Source: Salticus scenicus (taxonomy: Eukaryota; Arthropoda; Arachnida; Araneae; Salticidae). Taken from it: a stretch of DNA of 64,000 nt. Location: positions 108,875,259 to 108,939,258 of the forward strand of contig OZ005653.1 of assembly GCA_963930645.1 (NCBI GenBank), written 5' to 3'. This document shows, in pieces, positions 60,730 to 64,000 of the stretch. Position 1 is the stretch's first letter; every line of letters starts with the position of its first letter. The notes below the pieces were generated by a model that was not told the DNA's origin, did not search any database, and saw only the letters and a program-made list of their open reading frames with translations. The translations under genes and the position numbers were made by a program.

Positions 60730-61250
60730 GTTTGTCTGTCTGTTTGTCCGTCTATCTGTCCGCCTGCTTTTTGTCTGTTTGTCTGTCTATTTGTCAGTCT
60801 ATCTTTCCGCCTGCTTTTTGTCTGTTTGTCCGCGCTCTAACTCCCAATAATATTCCTGAAATTTCTTGAGACTGACATATTCAAGTTCACCATTGAGTGT
60901 TCCCTGGGGAAAATGGCGTGAATACATCTACTTATTTGTGTACAGGGACCCCGAAAGTATTCCAAAGCATTGTGTTCTCTAAGAGGTAGTTTTATAAGAC
61001 AAATTTTTATGCCTTTACTTTACACATATCCTAATGAAATCAAAATATATTATTCAAATTAAATATCGAATGTTTTCTTTAGACAATGGAAGGAATAACA
61101 CCACTGGTTTGTGTACAGGCTCACTCAAAAGTATTCTAAAGCTTTGCGTTCTATGAGAGGAATTTCTATAAACAAAATTTTAATAACTTTATTTTGCTCA
61201 AGTTTTAATAAAATTGAAATAGGTTATTCATATGCACAAAATAATGTTTT
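60730..61250. repeat. CTGT-rich head plus two ~174-bp tandem units
   Basis: A degenerate GTCTGTTTGTC tract (60731-60836) precedes two related units keyed by TTTGTGTACAGG (60935, 61109), AGTATTCYAAAGC and TTCTMTRAGAGG. Similar CTGT-rich starts recur at 61420 and 61710. It may be a Helitron-type head, as at 14923, but no 3' hairpin with CTAGT is seen. Confidence 0.6.
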
Positions 61251-61485
61251 ATGTTGAATATAGTTTGATTAGCATTTGATTTACAGAAGCCTACAAAATA
61301 TTCAGCTACATTAAGTGTTTTTTTTTTAAATTTGCTGGAGTTGGATTTTTGTTTACATTAAGCATTTTTAACACTTTCTAACACTTTTTAATTGTGAATA
61401 TAATTTCAATTTGAGCATCGGTCTGTCGGACTGTCCATCTGTTTGTGAATTTGTCTGCCTGTCCCCAGCGTTCGTAAATATTTTC

Positions 61486-61525
<40 letters not shown>

Positions 61526-62261
61526 CGTTATTGAAGTACACTATGGAATGTTTCTTATTTCAAACTAATAAGTTCTGTACAACTGGTTTACGGTCATAGA
61601 CCTCCCCCCCCCCCCAAAAAAAAAAAAAAAAAAAAAAAAATGCATTACTTTTTAGGAAATATATGAATCACATTTAAATAATTTTCTACTGTGAATTTTT
61701 TCAGTCCTCCAGTCTGTCCGTCTTCAGATATTGAAACGGGAAGACAGCGCCGCAGGCGCTATGAGCTTGAATTTACTGCGATTAAAGTTTTCAATAAAGC
61801 TATTTGCATTATATGTCAATAAGCTGTTGTAGGAACTCAAACGGGAAAAATGCGCCGCAGGCGTCACCGAGCGGGAGTTTCGGTAAGTCGGATTTTTCAA
61901 GAATTGCGAACCATCTGTTCACCGAAGGCGGCTAGTGGCTAATAATTTTTCTGTGACAAAGCACGAAATTTGAAATAATTTACTTGTTAGAGCAACTAAA
62001 AAATTTAATTAACATTATATGTTTTTTTTAAATTATTTGTAGTTATTTGATTTATATTATTTTCCCCAGAAAATTAATTTAAATGTTATTATTTTAGTTA
62101 AGAAACACTATTATTTCTTATTACTATTATAATTTTATTAAGTTAAAGTATTTTAAAATGTATTTAGTAAATACGCATTTAGGAAAAAGGATTTAAAATG
62201 GTATATAATGAACTTGTATAAAGGATAAATTGCTTTCGATTTCCGAAAAGCATATTGTATC
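61251..62261. other. unassigned, with paired CGCCGCAGGCG motifs
   Basis: AACGGGAAGACAGCGCCGCAGGCG (61735) and AACGGGAAAAATGCGCCGCAGGCG (61841) are about 105 bp apart, islands of GC in AT-rich DNA. Otherwise poly(A), TA run (61485-61518) and no gene. Confidence 0.5.
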
Positions 62262-62265
62262 TTAA

Positions 62266-62493
62266 CCCGTTTGTAGTCGCTAGTTGGTCGATTTGCCGCC
62301 CATCCTTAAGTGTTGCCAGATTATTTTATTCGACAGCCACCAAAAATTTTTAGAAGTGGCATTTGACATACATAAAACGCGAATAAACTCGAATAAACGT
62401 CGATTACATTACTTTTTAAAATTATTGGTGACAGTTGAATAAAAAGTACGCAGTCTGTAATAGGTGGCTCTGTCTATAGCGACTATTATCGGG
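62266..62493. mobile_element. piggyBac-type MITE flanked by TTAA
   Basis: TTAA at 62262-62265 and 62494-62497. The ends are CCCGTTTGTAGTCGCTAG and, inverted, CCCGATAATAGTCGCTAT (13 of 18 positions equal). 228 bp, no coding capacity. TTAA duplication with CCC ends is characteristic of piggyBac. Confidence 0.85.
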
Positions 62494-62497
62494 TTAA

Positions 62498-62867
62498 TGC
62501 ACAGTTGTACCTTAATTTCAACTGGTGATGATTACATTTGAGGATCAATCCCTCAACAGGTTGCGGTGACATACCATTTTTTCGTAATTTTTAGTGTGGG
62601 ATTAGAGGACAAAATTTCGTATAAATGTACATAATGAGAATTATTTGTAACGAATAACTGAAAAAAATTAATAATATTTTAATATTTATTTTTAATTATA
62701 GTAGTAGTAAACTAAGAAAAGAATTACTTGCATGTAGGAGCATCGCCCCCCTCCCCTCCCCCGGGGATATATAAATTTTAATATGGATGTCCTTGTAAAT
62801 AAACCTTCAATACTTTTAAAACAAATAGTTGAACCATAGATCTACATATCTTTTATAATTTGAACAA

Positions 62868-62901
<34 letters not shown>

Positions 62902-63339
62902 CGTGTTTAACGAAAAAAATGTCTCCTCTCATGGCAAAAAAAATGACTCTCTTTCGGCAATTAGTGCTACATCTGAAAAAAAAAATTGTGAAGAAAATCG
63001 TCTGCGATCATCATAGAAAATAATTTAATAAATAATAATTTAAAAAATTATTTGTATTGCGGGAATTCGTATAGGAAAATACAGAATTCCCGCAGCAGCA
63101 TCCACATCTTACAGCATCCACAACATATTATTATTATTATTGTTATTATTTTACCTGTTTAGGGGATGGCAGATTATTTGTTTGAGAAATTTTAAATATT
63201 AACTTTCCTTTTATACCGATAATTGTGATTGGTATTAAATTTATTAATATTTACCATGTAAGAAAAGTACTTACAAATTTCTTTCACGGAATTTAATATG
63301 ATAATAATAATGATAAAAGTTTTTCTGCTTTTTACTTTC
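62498..63339. other. unassigned AT-rich DNA
   Basis: C-rich patch near 62745, a 30-bp poly(T) near 62871 and a small direct repeat around GAATTC/CAGCATCCACA (63062-63125). No gene seen. Confidence 0.5.
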
Positions 63340-64000
63340 ATTACCCTACTACCGTAGGTAATGGAAGTATTGTATTCGGTACAAAAAATAGATGTCGATT
63401 TTACTCCTGATTTAGACGTTTTAAGGTCCCCGAGTCCAAAAAAAGTTGTTTTGGGTAACTTGTCAGTGTATGTATGTATGAGCGGAATCTTTTGACTGCC
63501 ATATCTCCGAAACTAATAAATATAGAACGGTGAAACTTGAGAATTCACACAGGTCTGGTGTACAGATGAATTTTGCAAATTTTGGTGAATATTGGAAAAA
63601 CAGAAGTAGGACATTCGAAACCGGAATTGGGACCGTAAATCCATATCTCATAAAAGGCTCTAACGATTTTCTTCAAAACTACTATATAAACACTCTATTA
63701 CATGGTCTTTCGAATGATGTAGTTGGTTAGTTCAGGAAAATCGATTAATATCTCAATTTCAAGTCTCAAATATATTCATATAAATATCGCAATTTCAGGT
63801 CTCCCAAGTGCATTCCGTTAAAAACGGCAGCACGATTTTTTTTACAAACAAGACATAATAACTGTTTTTTAGATATACTTTCACATGCAATTGTTGTTTT
63901 CGGGCCAATAATTTAGTTTGTCAAGTTTTTGGGAATGTCTGTATTTCAAAAACGGCTCTAACGATTTTCTTGAAAATTGTTACATAAATTGATTTTAGAT
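63340..64000. repeat. dispersed repeat, second copy, cut by the window end
   Basis: Matches 16565-17220 in order over at least 600 bp (CTACCGTAGGTAATGGAAG, CATATCTCCGAAACTAATAA, GTCTGGTGTACAGATGAATTTT, TATATAAACACTCTATTA). The paired frames at 63463-63651 and 63530-63730 are unlikely to be coding, because the corresponding frame at 16589-16801 ends earlier and shares no protein-level conservation I can see. Confidence 0.75.

Overview
This window is AT-rich eukaryotic nuclear DNA, most likely from an arthropod. The evidence is the mix of elements: a Copia retrotransposon with an initiator-Met half-tRNA primer site, arthropod-style Helitrons, mariner, Tigger, piggyBac and hAT-like DNA transposons, a Penelope-like element, an R1/Jockey-like LINE and tRNA-derived SINEs. 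Long A/T homopolymers and TA or TAA microsatellites are very frequent. I found no intact host gene. Every coding stretch I could recognise belongs to a mobile element, and all of them are broken.

Layout. 0-7 kb: a 150-bp tandem duplication, a Tigger (pogo) transposon remnant, and a 1.6-kb CACTG-ended element carrying a nested hairpin, a tRNA-like SINE piece and a miniature mariner. 8.85-12.13 kb: a giant foldback element whose arms are tandem ~500-bp modules. 12.2-28.3 kb: a Helitron-rich block. One non-autonomous Helitron is complete (12.24-13.96 kb). A second (14.89-28.27 kb) appears to be interrupted by a 3.46-kb element with an 8-bp target duplication and compound inverted repeats, and by a 7.1-kb Copia element, whose 3' LTR itself holds a 285-bp hAT-type MITE. 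28.3-29.95 kb: a LINE with an endonuclease region but no reverse transcriptase before its poly(A).

30-64 kb is mostly featureless AT-rich DNA with discrete insertions: a nested inverted-repeat cluster (32.6-33.5 kb), a Tc1-type foldback MITE (35.65 kb), a 3.43-kb element with 411-bp terminal inverted repeats (39.53-42.96 kb), a SINE with a 14-bp target duplication (46.3 kb), a Penelope-like endonuclease fragment followed by a hammerhead-like motif (48.9-49.4 kb), a foldback element (52.1 kb), a piggyBac transposase pseudogene (54.4-55.4 kb) and a piggyBac-type MITE flanked by TTAA (62.3 kb). Five copies of a ~120-bp A-tailed sequence beginning ACAGGGTG are scattered through the window.

The most interesting object is the 39.5-43.0 kb element. 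Its only recognisable gene is not a known transposase. It is a protein whose motifs resemble the FEN1/XPG (PIN-like) nuclease fold, and each 411-bp end carries five copies of a TCTGCC/GGCAGA hexamer, as expected of a protein-binding array. This suggests a DNA transposon lineage that carries, or may be driven by, a FEN-like nuclease.
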